DNA from: Rhodanobacteraceae bacterium
GTDB lineage: Bacteria; Pseudomonadota; Gammaproteobacteria; Xanthomonadales; Xanthomonadaceae
Length of the DNA: 64,000 bases
Assembly: GCA_024233975.1 (NCBI GenBank)
Contig: JACKOX010000006.1
Location: 62,001-126,000 of the forward strand
Direction of reading: 5' to 3'
The notes under the pieces were generated by a model. That model was not told the DNA's origin. It did not search any database and saw nothing but the letters and a program-made list of their open reading frames with translations. Of the stretch, positions 43,160-51,928 are shown one piece after another. Within the stretch, counting starts at the first letter, position 1, and each line of letters begins with the position of its first letter. A program made the translations under genes and the position numbers.

Positions 43160-44638
43160 CTACAGCTCGCCCAGGCCCTCGGCACGACCCTCGGGGCCGA
43201 CGACCAGCAGGCGCATGGTGTTGGTGCTACCGCGCTGCTCCATGTGGTCGCCACTGGTGATGAGCACGCGGTCTCCGACGTGTAGCGACCCCAACTCGAA
43301 CAGCTGGCGGATGGCGGCACGCGCGGCCTTTCGCGGCGGCTCGCCCTGGCTGTCGAAATCGATCGGGTAGACGTCCCGCATCATCGCCATGCGGCGTCGC
43401 GCCGGCGCGTGACGCGACAGCCCATAGATCGGCACCTCGCTGCGATGTCGCGACAGGAAGCGTGCCGTGCCGCCGGATTCGGTGAGGGCGAGAATCGCAC
43501 GCACGCGGATATGCTCGGCCAGGAACATCGAAGCCATGGCGATGGCCTGGTCGGGATGCTGCAGGCCACGAGGCGCGGCCTCGAAGTCGGTGTCGGTATC
43601 GAACTGGCGCTCGGCACCGAGACAGATACGCACCATGGCCTCGACCGCGCGCACCGGGTAACTGCCGGCCGCGGTTTCCTGCGACAGCATGACCACGTCG
43701 GTGCCATCGATGACGGCGTTGGCGACGTCAAGCACCTCGGCACGGGTGGGAATCGGACTATCCACCATCGACTGCAGCATCTGCGTGGCGGTGATCACCA
43801 GCCGGTTGCGCGCCAGCGTCTCGCGGATGATTTTCTTCTGCAGGCCGGGCAGTTCGGCATCACCGATTTCCACGCCGAGATCGCCACGCGCCACCATTAC
43901 CACGTCGCTGGCCTCGATGATCTCGTCGAGGTTGCTGATCGCCTCGGCACGTTCGATCTTCGCCACCATGGCCGCATCGGAACCGGCTTCGCGGGCAAGC
44001 TGCCGCGCTTCGTCGATGTCGGCAGCGGTACGGCAGAAGGAAATGGCGATGAAGTCCACGGCGAGTTCGGCCGCGGTGCGGATGTCGGCGCGATCCTTGT
44101 CGGTGAGCGCGCCAAGTGAAAGGCCACCACCCAGACGGTTGAGTCCTTTGCGATCCGACAGCTGGCCATCGGTCAGCACGGTGGTGCGAATGCGTTCGCC
44201 CTCCACGGAATCAACACTCAGTGCCATCAGGCCGTCGTCCAGCAGCAGGGTATCGCCAGCGGAGACATCATCGACCAACCCGAGATAGCTCACCGCCACC
44301 CAGTTGGCGTCACCGGCGCCAGCATCCTCGCGACAGAGCAGGTCGAAGCGGTCACCGGCCTTCAGGCTGACCCGACCATCGGCGAAGCGCTCGATGCGGA
44401 TCTTTGGCCCCTGCATGTCGGCCAGGATGCCGATCTCGCAGCCGGCGGATTCGGCCGCGGCGCGAATGGCGTCGACGCGAGCCTTCTGCGACTCGGCGCT
44501 ACCGTGGGAGAAGTTGAGGCGGACCAGGTTGACCCCGGCGCGGATCAGCTCGTCGAGTACGCCGGGAGCGTCGGTGGCAGGACCCAGCGTGGCCAGGATC
44601 TTGGTGCGACGCAGCGCGTCGGAGGGCGGTTTGTGCAT
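43160..44638 (-). CDS. pyk: pyruvate kinase
   Basis: The 492-residue enzyme converts phosphoenolpyruvate and ADP to pyruvate and ATP. It starts with TKILATLGPATDAPGVLDEL, then GVNLVRLNFSHGS, DMQGPKIRI, VDFIAISFCRTAADI, the Mg-site VARGDLGVEIG, and ATQMLQSMVDSPIPTRAEV, all in the right order. The C-terminal allosteric part ends near GDHMEQRGSTNTMRLL. It is one of three glycolytic genes on this strand, with pgk upstream and fba downstream. Confidence 0.96.
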   Translation of the reverse strand: MHKPPSDALRRTKILATLGPATDAPGVLDELIRAGVNLVRLNFSHGSAESQKARVDAIRAAAESAGCEIGILADMQGPKIRIERFADGRVSLKAGDRFDLLCREDAGAGDANWVAVSYLGLVDDVSAGDTLLLDDGLMALSVDSVEGERIRTTVLTDGQLSDRKGLNRLGGGLSLGALTDKDRADIRTAAELAVDFIAISFCRTAADIDEARQLAREAGSDAAMVAKIERAEAISNLDEIIEASDVVMVARGDLGVEIGDAELPGLQKKIIRETLARNRLVITATQMLQSMVDSPIPTRAEVLDVANAVIDGTDVVMLSQETAAGSYPVRAVEAMVRICLGAERQFDTDTDFEAAPRGLQHPDQAIAMASMFLAEHIRVRAILALTESGGTARFLSRHRSEVPIYGLSRHAPARRRMAMMRDVYPIDFDSQGEPPRKAARAAIRQLFELGSLHVGDRVLITSGDHMEQRGSTNTMRLLVVGPEGRAEGLGEL

Positions 44639-44667
44639 GCGATATCTGTGGTCGATGTTTTCGGCCG

Positions 44668-45306
44668 CTACGCTAGCACGCTCTCCAGTTCCTGGGGATG
44701 ACGGAGCAGCGCATGGGCGCCGGCATCGCGCAGCTCGGCTTCGCCACCGAAACCCCAGAGCACGCCAAGACCACGCATGCCGTGGGCGCGGGCGCCATCG
44801 ATGTCCATGTGACGATCACCGATCATCACGCATTCGCCGGGGCTCAGTGACAACCGCCGCATGGCCTCGGCAATCAGCTCGGTTTTCTCGCCGCGCGAAG
44901 CGTCCAAGCTGGCGCCCACGATGCTCTCGAAGTGGTGGCCGAACGGCAGGTGGCTGACGATGCGCTCGGCATGCGGTTCGTTCTTGGCCGTCACTACCGC
45001 CAGTCGGTGCCCGCGCGCCGCCAGCTGATCAATCAGTTCGGCGATGCCGTCATAGACACGATGTTCCTGCCAACCGATGTCCTCGAAACGCTCGCGATAA
45101 TGCGCAACGGCCTGCTCGACCCGCTGGGCGTCGCGCAGCAGCGGCATGAAACTGGCCCGCAGCGGCGGACCGATCCAGCGACGCAATGCCGCGGCATCCG
45201 GTACCGGTTCGCCGAGCGCTTCCAGCGCATGCGCGACGCAACGGGTGATGCCGATTTCGGAGTCGATCAGCGTGCCGTCCAGGTCGAAGAACAATGTCGG
45301 CTTCAT
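44668..45306 (-). CDS. HAD-superfamily phosphatase, phosphoglycolate phosphatase-like
   Basis: The 212-residue protein has the HAD motifs FFDLDGTLIDSEIG (nucleophile Asp near residue 8), VVTAKNEPHA (motif II), a Lys in RGEKTELI (motif III) and MIGDRHMDIDGA (motif IV), with a helical cap from about 20 to 85. That is the PGPase/Gph type. It would dephosphorylate a small phosphorylated metabolite. It overlaps the upstream membrane protein gene by 4 bases (ATGA) and precedes pyk by about 30 bases. Confidence 0.85.
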   Translation of the reverse strand: MKPTLFFDLDGTLIDSEIGITRCVAHALEALGEPVPDAAALRRWIGPPLRASFMPLLRDAQRVEQAVAHYRERFEDIGWQEHRVYDGIAELIDQLAARGHRLAVVTAKNEPHAERIVSHLPFGHHFESIVGASLDASRGEKTELIAEAMRRLSLSPGECVMIGDRHMDIDGARAHGMRGLGVLWGFGGEAELRDAGAHALLRHPQELESVLA

Positions 45307-45734
45307 TCGACCACTCCGTGCATTTTCGCGACCCGCGCCATGAGCGCCGCCGAGCCAAGCGCCAGGGCAAGCCCGAGCAGCGTCCACAGCATGCGCATCA
45401 GCCAGTAGCCGAAACCCAGTGCCATCAGCGACTGTCCGGCAACCAGCGCCCACTGCAGGAGCGCCAGCACCCAGGCAAGCAAGGCCAGTACCAGGGCGGC
45501 GATCAACGCCAGACGCAACACGACGGACATCGGCACTTCGGGCCGAAGCCGCCGCAAGCGGTAGCCGACCCAGCCACCGGCGACGGCATAGGCGCCGAAA
45601 CCCGCCAGGCGTACCAGCCAGATCAGGAGCGGAATACGCTCCGGGTGCTCACGGACATGCGTCACCCATGGGAACAACATCGCCATCAGGGTAAAGCAGA
45701 AGCCGAGCAACACGGCGCCCAGCAGGATGCGCAT
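45303..45734 (-). CDS. membrane protein, unknown, between pgk and the HAD phosphatase
   Basis: The 143-residue product has four hydrophobic helices (starting MRILLGAVLLGFCFTLMAML) and a basic loop (YRLRRLRPEVP). No family is recognised. The ATG at 45734 is used, but the frame also opens with a GTG at 45776 that overlaps the pgk stop (GTGGTTGA), which would make translation coupled and the protein 14 residues longer. Its 3' end overlaps the phosphatase start by 4 bases. Confidence 0.55.
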   Translation of the reverse strand: MRILLGAVLLGFCFTLMAMLFPWVTHVREHPERIPLLIWLVRLAGFGAYAVAGGWVGYRLRRLRPEVPMSVVLRLALIAALVLALLAWVLALLQWALVAGQSLMALGFGYWLMRMLWTLLGLALALGSAALMARVAKMHGVVE

Positions 45735-45768
45735 TGCCGAGGCTGGCACGTCCACCGAGAGCGGGGTT

Positions 45769-46944
45769 TCAACCACCGCGTGCTTCCAGCGCCGCCACCG
45801 CCGGCAACACCTTGCCTTCGCAGAACTCGAGGAACGCGCCACCGCCGGTGGAGATATAGCTGACGTCCCTGGCAATGCCGTACTTGTCCACGGCGGCCAG
45901 CGTGTCGCCGCCGCCGGCAATCGAGAACGCGCCGGACGTGGCGATGGCTTCGGCCAGGGTATGGGTGCCGTTGCCAAAGGCGTCGAACTCGAACACGCCA
46001 ACCGGACCGTTCCAGATCACGCTGCCTGCCTTGCCGATCAGCTCGGCATAGCGGGCGGCGGTCTTCGGGCCGATGTCGAGGATCATCTCGTCTTCGCGGA
46101 CGTCGGCGACATCGCGAATGATCGCTTCGGCGTCGGCAGCAAAGGCGGTCGCGACCACCACGTCCTCCGGCACCGGCACCTCGGCGCCACGCGCCTTCGC
46201 GTCGGCCATGATCTGCTTCGCGGTATCGAGCAGGTCCATTTCCACCAGCGACTTGCCCACCGGATGGCCGAGCGCGGCGATGAAGGTGTTGGCAATGCCG
46301 CCACCGACGATCAACTGGTCGACCTTGCTTAGCAGGCTGCCGAGCAGCTCCAGCTTGGTGCTGACCTTGCTGCCGCCGACGATGGCCAGCAGCGGCCGCG
46401 CCGGATTCTTCAACGCGCGATCCAGTGCATCCAGTTCGGCCATCAGCAGCGGGCCGCCACAGGCGACCTTGGCCTTCTGCACCACGCCGTGGGTCGAGGC
46501 CTGCGCGCGGTGCGCGGTGCCAAAGGCATCCATCACGAACACGTCGCAGAGGTCGGCGTATTGCTGCGCCAACGCCGGATCGTCCTTTTTCTCACCGACG
46601 TTCATGCGGCAGTTTTCCAGCAGCACGATGTCACCGGGCTTCACGTCGACGCCGTTGACCCAGTCGCGGATCAGCGGCACGTCTCGACCCAGATGCTGCG
46701 AAAGGCGCTTCGCCACCGGCGCCAGCGACTCGTCTGCCGACCACTCGCCTTCGGTCGGGCGGCCAAGATGCGACATCACCATTGCCGCCGCGCCCTTTTC
46801 CAGCGCCAGACGCAGGGTCGGCAATGCGGCGAGGATGCGCTGCTCGGAGGTGACTTCGCCATCGGCTACCGGCACGTTGAGATCCTCGCGGATCAGCACG
46901 CGCTTGCCGGCAAGGTCGAGGTCGGTCATGCGAAGAATGGTCAC
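45769..46944 (-). CDS. pgk: phosphoglycerate kinase
   Basis: The 391-residue enzyme makes ATP from 1,3-bisphosphoglycerate. Typical blocks are KRVLIREDLNVPV near residue 14, MVMSHLGRPTEGEW, VLLENCRMNVGE (usually ENVRF), DAFGTAHRAQAS, IVGGSKVSTKLELL, VIWNGPVGVFEFDAFGNGT and IAGGGDTLAAV. A GTG start at 46944 is preferred because GGAG lies nine bases upstream and the resulting TILRMTDLDLAGKRV matches the family start; the ATG at 46929 is the alternative. Confidence 0.95.
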   Translation of the reverse strand: MTILRMTDLDLAGKRVLIREDLNVPVADGEVTSEQRILAALPTLRLALEKGAAAMVMSHLGRPTEGEWSADESLAPVAKRLSQHLGRDVPLIRDWVNGVDVKPGDIVLLENCRMNVGEKKDDPALAQQYADLCDVFVMDAFGTAHRAQASTHGVVQKAKVACGGPLLMAELDALDRALKNPARPLLAIVGGSKVSTKLELLGSLLSKVDQLIVGGGIANTFIAALGHPVGKSLVEMDLLDTAKQIMADAKARGAEVPVPEDVVVATAFAADAEAIIRDVADVREDEMILDIGPKTAARYAELIGKAGSVIWNGPVGVFEFDAFGNGTHTLAEAIATSGAFSIAGGGDTLAAVDKYGIARDVSYISTGGGAFLEFCEGKVLPAVAALEARGG

Positions 46945-47000
46945 GGGTGGCTCCGGCTTTGATGTCAAACCGCGAATTGTCCGGACCCGTGCCCTGGTGC

Positions 47001-47030
47001 GCAAACGCCCGCACCGGAATGGCGCGGGCG
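47001..47030 (-). terminator. terminator after the pirin gene
   Basis: On the minus strand CGCCCGCGCC (47030-47021) pairs with GGTGCGGGCG (47015-47006) with one G-U pair and is followed by TTTGC. It separates the azoR-pirin transcript from pgk. Confidence 0.65.
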
Positions 47031-47058
47031 CTTGAGGTACTGCAGACTCAAGCAGCGA

Positions 47059-47925
47059 TCAGAAGCGACCGGCGTTGAAGTCCTCGACGGCCTGGATGAT
47101 CTCCTGCCGCGTGTTCATCACGAATGGACCGTAGCGGGCCACCGGCTCGCGCAACGGACGACCGGCCACGACGATGGCGCGACTGTCGTCGGCCATGCCC
47201 TTGAGGCGAAGGCTGTCGCCATCGCTGAGTACCGCCAGGTGTCCGGCCGTAACCCGCTGTGCGTGCTCGATGCCGCCGATGGCCAGTTCGCCTTCGTAGA
47301 CGTAGACGAAGCTGCTATGCCCGGCGGGGATCACCGGTTCGAAGACGGCATCCACTCCCAACTGCAGGTCGAGATAGACCGGATCGGTCGCCGGCTGCTG
47401 CACCGGACCACGCGTGCCGTCGACGTCACCGGCGATCACCTTCACCAGCACGCCATCGGCCGGCTGCACCGACGGAATCGCTTCGGCGGCATGCTCCTGG
47501 TAACGCGGCTCGCCCATTTTCTTTACAGCCGGCAGGTTGATCCACAGCTGGAAGCCGCGCATGCGGCCTTCCTCCTGCTCGGGCATTTCCGAATGCACGA
47601 TGCCACGCGCTGCGCTCATCCACTGCACGCTGCCCGGACCAAGAACGCCTTCGTGGCCGTGGTTGTCACGGTGGCGCATGCGGCCGTCAAGCATGTAGGT
47701 CACCGTCTCGAAGCCGCGGTGCGGATGGCTCGGGAAGCCGGCGATGTAGTCCTCCGGCTTGTCGGTGCCGAACTCGTCCAGCAGCAGGAACGGATCGAGC
47801 ATGTCCAGGCTGGGCCCACCGATCACACGGTTGAGGCGCACGCCAGCGCCGTCCGAGGTCGGCGTGCCGCGGATCACCTTCTGGATGCGCCTTGGACGCG
47901 CGCCGTAGTCGATGTTGTCCGTCAT
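47059..47925 (-). CDS. pirin family protein
   Basis: A 288-residue bicupin. The N-terminal cupin has the pirin metal site: FPSHPHRGFETVTYML (His56/His58-type ligands), then the HSEMPEQEEGRMRGFQLWINLP block with the third His and a Glu. The C-terminal cupin contains SFVYVYEGELAIGG and PLREPVARYGPFVMNT. Members are iron-binding quercetinase-like or regulatory proteins. It follows azoR on the same strand, a common pairing, and a divergent LysR regulator probably controls both. Confidence 0.9.
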   Translation of the reverse strand: MTDNIDYGARPRRIQKVIRGTPTSDGAGVRLNRVIGGPSLDMLDPFLLLDEFGTDKPEDYIAGFPSHPHRGFETVTYMLDGRMRHRDNHGHEGVLGPGSVQWMSAARGIVHSEMPEQEEGRMRGFQLWINLPAVKKMGEPRYQEHAAEAIPSVQPADGVLVKVIAGDVDGTRGPVQQPATDPVYLDLQLGVDAVFEPVIPAGHSSFVYVYEGELAIGGIEHAQRVTAGHLAVLSDGDSLRLKGMADDSRAIVVAGRPLREPVARYGPFVMNTRQEIIQAVEDFNAGRF

Positions 47926-47966
47926 TGCAGCATCCTCCGGGGGATGGTTGCGAGAAATGGCGCCCA

Positions 47967-48551
47967 TCATGCCGCTTCCCGGCGCGACTCGTCATCGAGT
48001 CGGGTGATGTTCTGCAGCGCCGCGGCCATCGCCTTCTGCCGGTGCTCCGGCGACAGGTTCAGCCCTTCGGCACGGATGCTTTCCACGTCGCCGATGCCGA
48101 AAAAGCCGAACATGAAGCGCAGGTAGCTCTCCTCGAAGCGGTCAGCGCCGCGCAGGCCGCCGCGGGTGACGGCCAACAGCACGCGCTTGTCGCCAGCCAG
48201 CCCTTCCGGACCTTCGGCGGTATAGCGGAAGGTCTTGCCGGCAACCGCAATCCGATCGATCCATGCCTTGAGCGCGGTCGGGATGGTGAAGTTGTAGACG
48301 GGCACGCCCACCACAACCACATCGGCATCGAGGAAATGCTGCAACACCGCGGCGTTCTCCGCGACGATGGCATCGTCGGCAGCCGCCAGCGTGCGGGCAC
48401 TGAGGTGGGGCAGCGGATCGCTGTCGAGGTCACGATGGATCACGCGGGCTTCCGGATGGAGCTGGCGCAGACGAGCGACCAGCGCGGCCGTCAGCTCGCG
48501 GCTGGCGGAGTTCTGACCGAGAGCACTGCTGTCGATATGCAGGATGTTCAT
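47967..48551 (-). CDS. azoR: FMN-dependent NADH-azoreductase / quinone reductase
   Basis: AAGGAG is well placed before the ATG at 48551. The 194-residue flavodoxin-like protein shows the FMN-binding HIDSSALGQNSASREL at the start, VVVGVPVYNFTIPTALKAWIDRI (the MYNFxIP motif), VTRGGLRG, and YLRFMFGFFGI. Such enzymes reduce quinones and azo compounds by two electrons and protect from electrophile stress. It is divergent from the LysR-type gene and followed by pirin. Confidence 0.93.
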   Translation of the reverse strand: MNILHIDSSALGQNSASRELTAALVARLRQLHPEARVIHRDLDSDPLPHLSARTLAAADDAIVAENAAVLQHFLDADVVVVGVPVYNFTIPTALKAWIDRIAVAGKTFRYTAEGPEGLAGDKRVLLAVTRGGLRGADRFEESYLRFMFGFFGIGDVESIRAEGLNLSPEHRQKAMAAALQNITRLDDESRREAA

Positions 48552-48606
48552 GCTTTTCTCCTTGGTGGGTTGGCGACGAATCGCCTTGGGAGAAAAGGTA
48601 ATACCG

Positions 48607-48661
48607 GTTCCAATCAATGATAATTGGGTAATATCGACATGCATTGTTCCGAATTTGGAAC
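48607..48661. promoter_or_regulatory. azoR/LysR intergenic repeats
   Basis: The divergent control region has a palindrome GTTCC-N6-GGAAC (48646-48661), a second GTTCC at 48607-48611, and an overlapping CCAAT-N8-ATTGG dyad (48610-48627). Paired sites of this size between a LysR gene and its divergent target fit a LysR recognition site and activation site. Confidence 0.5.
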
Positions 48662-48694
48662 GCTCCACACCGATGCCACCTCCGGAGTCGCCCG

Positions 48695-49612
48695 ATGGAC
48701 TTTTCCGCCAGCCTCGATGACCTCTATTACTACGCCATGGTGGTGAAGCACGGCGGGTTCGCCGCCGCCGGGCGCGAACTGGGTGTTCCGAAGTCGCGAC
48801 TCTCCCGGCACGTCAATCGCCTGGAGGAACGCCTGGGCGTCCGCCTGCTTCAGCGCTCTACCCGGCGCTTCGTGGTCACCGACACCGGCGAGAATCTGTA
48901 CCGCCATTGCCAGGCCATGCTGGCCGAGGCTGAAAGCGCCTTCGAAGTGGTCGAACAGGCGCAGTCCGAGCCGCGAGGCCTGCTGCGGGTGGCCTGCCCG
49001 ATCGCGTTGGCCAGCACGCAGCTGGCGCCACTGATCCCAAGATTCCTGCGGCGCTACCCGAAGGTGCGCCTCGACCTGCACGTGGACAACCGCCGCATTG
49101 ACGTGCTCGCCGAACGCTTCGATGCCGCGCTGCGCGTGCGTACCGAGCCCAGCGGCGAAGACGGCCTCGTCATGCGTCGCTTCGCAGAGCTGTGCGAACT
49201 ACTGGTGGCCAGCCCCGACTATCTCGAACAGACCGGCCAGCCGGCGCATCCCGACGACCTTCGCCGGCTTTCCACCCTCAGCTTCGCGCCCGGCGAGACC
49301 CAGCACTGGACCCTCAACGGTCCCAACGGCCAGCAGGTGGATATCGAACATGCACCACGCCTGCTTTCCCACAACTTCCCGGTCCTGCGTCAGGCCGCCC
49401 TCGACGACCTTGGCATCGCCCTGCTGCCGGCCAGCGTGATCGAGGCCGATCTCGCCAGCGGCCGACTCGTCCACGTGCTGCCGGACTGGCGACTGCCGCA
49501 GGGCGTGCTGCACGTGGTTTTCCCCAGCCGCCGCGGCCTGCTGCCGGCGGTGCGCGCCTTCATCGACTTCCTTGTCGACGAGCTGCCACCCATGCTCCAG
49601 GGAGCGCACTGA
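48695..49612 (+). CDS. LysR-family transcriptional regulator
   Basis: The 305-residue protein has a winged helix at the start (LDDLYYYAMVVKHGGFAAAG, ELGVPKSRLSRHVNRLEERL, RSTRRFVVTDTGENLY). A periplasmic-binding-protein-like effector domain follows from about residue 90 (GLLRVACPIALASTQLAPLI). The ATG at 48695 starts the DNA-binding domain at its normal place. It stands divergent from azoR-pirin, so it is their likely regulator, probably responding to quinones or electrophiles. Confidence 0.9.
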   Translation: MDFSASLDDLYYYAMVVKHGGFAAAGRELGVPKSRLSRHVNRLEERLGVRLLQRSTRRFVVTDTGENLYRHCQAMLAEAESAFEVVEQAQSEPRGLLRVACPIALASTQLAPLIPRFLRRYPKVRLDLHVDNRRIDVLAERFDAALRVRTEPSGEDGLVMRRFAELCELLVASPDYLEQTGQPAHPDDLRRLSTLSFAPGETQHWTLNGPNGQQVDIEHAPRLLSHNFPVLRQAALDDLGIALLPASVIEADLASGRLVHVLPDWRLPQGVLHVVFPSRRGLLPAVRAFIDFLVDELPPMLQGAH

Positions 49613-49719
49613 CGCCCACGGACGGCCAGAACCGTGACCTTGGAGGGCTGCACATGGCGGCGAAGCCGGGTATCGTTCCCGGCCCGGCCATTTCCATACG
49701 TTTCCAAGGAGCTGCTGTG

Positions 49720-51846
49720 ATGCTGCATCCCCGCCGACAGATTCTCGCCGCCACACTGGCTACCTTGCTGCTATCCGCCTGCGGCGGCGATCAGGCGCCA
49801 ATCTCGACCAGCACGCCCACCACGGCGAGCGACTCGAAGGCAGCAGCAACCGCCAACGCCAAACCGGCGGTGGACAGCGGCCTCGACCTCCAGGGCATCG
49901 ACGCCCTGACCAGCCCCGGCGACGACTTCGAGCAGTACGCCAACGGCCACTGGCGCGCGGTCACCGAGATTCCGGCGGACCGCTCCAGTACCGGCGTGTT
50001 CTACGAAGTGTTCAAGAAGGCCGAGAAGCGCACGGCGGACCTGATCCGCGAACTCGCCGGAAAGGAAAACGAACCCGGCTCGGACGCACGCAAGATCGCC
50101 GATTTCTACCACGCATGGATGGACGCGGACGCCATCGAGGCGCACGGCCTGGCGCCGCTGCAGCCGGATCTCGACGCGATCGCCGCCGTGTCCGACCGCG
50201 GGCAGCTCGCTACCCTGCTGGGTAACGGCCTGCGCGCCGACGTCGATCCGCTGAACGCCACCAACTTCAATACTTCGCGCCCGTTCGGCCTGTTCGTCAC
50301 GCAGGCGCTGGATGATCCATCGACCCATCGCGCCTACCTGCTGCAAGGCGGCCTCGGCCTGCCGGATCGCGACTATTACCTGTCCGACGACGCGAAGATG
50401 ACCGAGCTGCGCGGCCAATACCGGGACTACATCGCCAAGCTGCTGGCCGCCGCCGGCGACCAGGACAGCGAAGCCGAAGCCGAAAAGATCCTGGCGCTGG
50501 AAACCGCCATCGCCGGCGTCCACGCCAACGTGGTCGACAGCATGAACGTGCACAAGGCCAACACGGTCTGGCAGCGCAGCCAGTTCAGCAAGAAGGCACC
50601 TGGGCTCGACTGGAACGCCTACTTCAAGGCCGCCGGCCTCGATGACCAGGACGTGATCGACGTCTGGCAGGCCGATGCGATCAGCGGCATCGCCGGCATC
50701 CTCGGCAAGGCTGACCTCGGCGACATCAAGGCCTGGCTGCGTTTCCATGCGTTGAACCGCAGTGCCGGCCTGCTGCCCAGGGCCTTTGCCGACCTGCAGT
50801 TCGACTTCTACGGCCGCACGCTGCAGGGCACGCCCGAGCAGCGCGACCGCTGGAAGCGCGCCGTGGCCGCCACCAATGGCGCGTTGGGCGATGCCGTCGG
50901 CCATCTCTACGTCGCGCGCTACTTCCCCCCGGAGTCCAAGGCCACCATCGAGAAACTGGTGCACAACATCAATGGCGCCTTCCTCGACCGCGTCGAACAG
51001 CTTGACTGGATGACCGCCGACACCCGCGCGGAAGCCCAACGCAAGGCCGCGGCGGTGCAGGTGGGCGTGGGCTATCCGGAGCGCTGGCGCGACTATTCCC
51101 AGCTGGACATCCGCCCGGATGATGCGCTCGGCAACGCCCTGCGCGCCGAACGCTACGAGTTCGAGCACCAGCGCGACAAGCTCAAGCGCACGCCGGATCG
51201 CGGCGAATGGTGGATGACGCCGCAGACCGTCAACGCGGTCAACCTGCCGGTGCAGAATGCGATGAACTTCCCGGCCGCCATCCTCGAACCACCATTCTTC
51301 GACCCCAAGGCCGATCCGGCCGCCAACTACGGCGCGATCGGCGCCGTCATCGGCCACGAGATCAGCCACAGCTTCGACAACCTCGGTGCCGAATTCGACG
51401 CCGAAGGCCGCCTGCGCAACTGGTGGACGCCGGAGGACACGGCACAGTTCGACGCCGCCGCGCAGAAGCTGGTCGCGCAGTTCGATGGTTACGAGGCGCT
51501 GCCCGGCCTGCATATCAAGGGACGGCAGACGCTGGGCGAGAACATTGCAGACGTGTCCGGCCTGACCATCGCCTACATGGCCTACCGCAAGTCGCTGGAC
51601 GGCAAGCCGGCGCCGGAAATCGACGGCCTCAGCGGCGACCAGCGTTTCTTCCTTGCCTTCGGCCAGACCTGGCGCGGCAAGGTGCGCGACGAAGCCCTGC
51701 GCCAGCAGGTGGTCACCAACGAGCATGCGCCCGGCCGCTTCCGCGCGCAGACCGTGCGCAACCTCGATGCCTGGTATGACGCGTTTGGCGTGCAGCCCGA
51801 ACAGGGCCTGTACCTGGCACCGGAGGAGCGCGTGCACATCTGGTAA
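49720..51846 (+). CDS. M13 (neprilysin/PepO-type) metallopeptidase lipoprotein
   Basis: AAGGAG precedes the ATG at 49720; the long open frame upstream is only the shadow of the LysR gene. The 708-residue product has a lipobox (LLLSACGG) and a short Ser/Thr/Ala-rich linker. M13 N-terminal motifs follow (GDDFEQYANGHW), then NAMNFPAAILEPPFF, the zinc site HEISH at residues 546-550, and GENIADVSGL with the third ligand Glu. The end is VHIW (family CxW-type). It probably cuts peptides at the outer or inner membrane surface. Confidence 0.93.
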   Translation: MLHPRRQILAATLATLLLSACGGDQAPISTSTPTTASDSKAAATANAKPAVDSGLDLQGIDALTSPGDDFEQYANGHWRAVTEIPADRSSTGVFYEVFKKAEKRTADLIRELAGKENEPGSDARKIADFYHAWMDADAIEAHGLAPLQPDLDAIAAVSDRGQLATLLGNGLRADVDPLNATNFNTSRPFGLFVTQALDDPSTHRAYLLQGGLGLPDRDYYLSDDAKMTELRGQYRDYIAKLLAAAGDQDSEAEAEKILALETAIAGVHANVVDSMNVHKANTVWQRSQFSKKAPGLDWNAYFKAAGLDDQDVIDVWQADAISGIAGILGKADLGDIKAWLRFHALNRSAGLLPRAFADLQFDFYGRTLQGTPEQRDRWKRAVAATNGALGDAVGHLYVARYFPPESKATIEKLVHNINGAFLDRVEQLDWMTADTRAEAQRKAAAVQVGVGYPERWRDYSQLDIRPDDALGNALRAERYEFEHQRDKLKRTPDRGEWWMTPQTVNAVNLPVQNAMNFPAAILEPPFFDPKADPAANYGAIGAVIGHEISHSFDNLGAEFDAEGRLRNWWTPEDTAQFDAAAQKLVAQFDGYEALPGLHIKGRQTLGENIADVSGLTIAYMAYRKSLDGKPAPEIDGLSGDQRFFLAFGQTWRGKVRDEALRQQVVTNEHAPGRFRAQTVRNLDAWYDAFGVQPEQGLYLAPEERVHIW

Positions 51847-51928
51847 ACCAGCCGCACCGCGCACAGGTGGCGCGGCGTTGGTAGCATGCAGGATTGCCCA
51901 CTCAATGGGCTCACGGGAGAAACATGCA

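Noticed and set aside
49192..49719. Extension of the M13 peptidase frame upstream to 49192
   Set aside because: That part overlaps the LysR regulator in another frame; the lipoprotein start at 49720 has a good ribosome site.
49771..51864. Very long minus-strand open frame (697 codons) opposite the M13 peptidase
   Set aside because: It mirrors the codon structure of the real gene, is rich in Val, Gly, Gln and Arg without motifs, and has no ribosome site. High GC makes such shadows common.
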